A stretch of DNA of 5,623 nucleotides from NCBI GenBank assembly GCA_937920335.1, contig CALGUT010000810.1, forward strand, positions 1 through 5,623, written 5' to 3'. The position numbers were made by a program, and so were the translations under genes. This stretch comes from an uncultured Opitutales bacterium (GTDB taxonomy: Bacteria > Verrucomicrobiota > Verrucomicrobiia > Opitutales > UBA2995). The notes under the pieces are model-generated. The model did no database searches. It was not told the origin of the DNA and saw only the letters and a program-made list of their open reading frames with translations. Below are positions 5,518 to 5,623 of this stretch, piece after piece (positions within the stretch are counted from its first letter, which is position 1; every line of letters begins with the position of its first letter).

Positions 5518-5623
5518 ATGTTCAAAGATAAAATACTTCTCATCACCGGAGGCACCGGTTCATTTGGAAACGCAGTTGTCCGCCAATTTCTTGATACAGA
5601 CATCAAGGAAATCCGAATTTTTA
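5518..5623 (+). CDS. UDP-GlcNAc 4,6-dehydratase/5-epimerase-like protein (FnlA/WbjB/CapE type), N-terminal fragment
   Basis: Only the first 35 codons lie in the window; the gene runs off the right edge. The start M-F-K-D-K-I-L-L-I-T-G-G-T-G-S-F-G-N-A-V contains the G-G-x-G-x-x-G NAD(P)-binding turn (G11-G17) of the extended short-chain dehydrogenase/reductase family. The following F-L-D-T-D-I-K-E-I-R-I-F matches the opening of the soluble polysaccharide-biosynthesis dehydratases (FnlA, WbjB, CapE). These act on UDP-N-acetylglucosamine in the first step towards N-acetyl-L-fucosamine and related sugars. The absence of N-terminal membrane segments argues against the long WbpM/CapD form. The ATG is five bases beyond the IS end, so its native leader is displaced and expression must come through or from the IS. 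Substrate specificity cannot be set from 35 residues. Confidence 0.85.
   Translation, partial: MFKDKILLITGGTGSFGNAVVRQFLDTDIKEIRIF

Noticed and set aside
1..5623. CRISPR array, tRNA or rRNA genes
   Set aside because: No regularly spaced repeats and no tRNA- or rRNA-like sequence were seen on reading both strands.

Overview
This window is a piece of a surface-polysaccharide (capsule, O-antigen or EPS) gene cluster. All recognisable genes lie on the + strand, and the cluster shows clear signs of decay and IS activity. I infer a PVC-group bacterium, most likely Verrucomicrobiota. The basis is the style of the glycosyltransferases and hexapeptide acyltransferase and the redoxin with a GC-[FL]-T-x-x-P-F active site, a type I associate with Planctomycetota and Verrucomicrobiota. 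This taxonomic call rests on family resemblance only.

Layout from left to right: a possible 3' tail of an upstream gene (2-64); a complete left-handed beta-helix acyltransferase (81-704); a decayed glycosyltransferase remnant with a strong Shine-Dalgarno, an in-frame TGA and only its N-terminal part left (706-939); a non-coding GC-rich gap with a weak candidate promoter (940-1077); a nucleotidyltransferase-fold protein whose C-terminal half looks like a worn-down thymidylate-kinase-like domain (1078-2079); and an intact GT4-type glycosyltransferase coupled to it through a GTGA stop/start overlap (2076-3350). After a gap holding a 12-bp inverted repeat come a secreted redoxin / deiodinase-like gene cut off by an insertion sequence (from 3476), a complete IS with 20-bp imperfect terminal inverted repeats and a full DDE transposase (about 3766-5512), and the first 35 codons of a UDP-sugar 4,6-dehydratase of the FnlA/WbjB/CapE kind (from 5518), which starts five bases beyond the IS end.

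The most interesting item is the redoxin. Its reading frame meets TGA exactly where homologues carry the catalytic Cys and where iodothyronine deiodinases carry selenocysteine (C-F-T-U-G-P-F). Twenty-four bases after that TGA is a GC-rich hairpin with loop GGUCU, the loop of the classic bacterial formate dehydrogenase SECIS. I read this as the 5' half of a bacterial deiodinase-like selenoprotein gene whose 3' half is gone at the IS junction. A plain Cys-to-stop mutation remains possible.

The intact genes fit one pathway: the dehydratase makes a deoxy-amino-sugar nucleotide precursor, the GT4 enzyme adds a sugar to a growing glycan, and the acyltransferase decorates it. The NTase-like protein and the redoxin have no assigned step. 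The decayed glycosyltransferase, the truncated redoxin and the IS suggest that this cluster is being remodelled.
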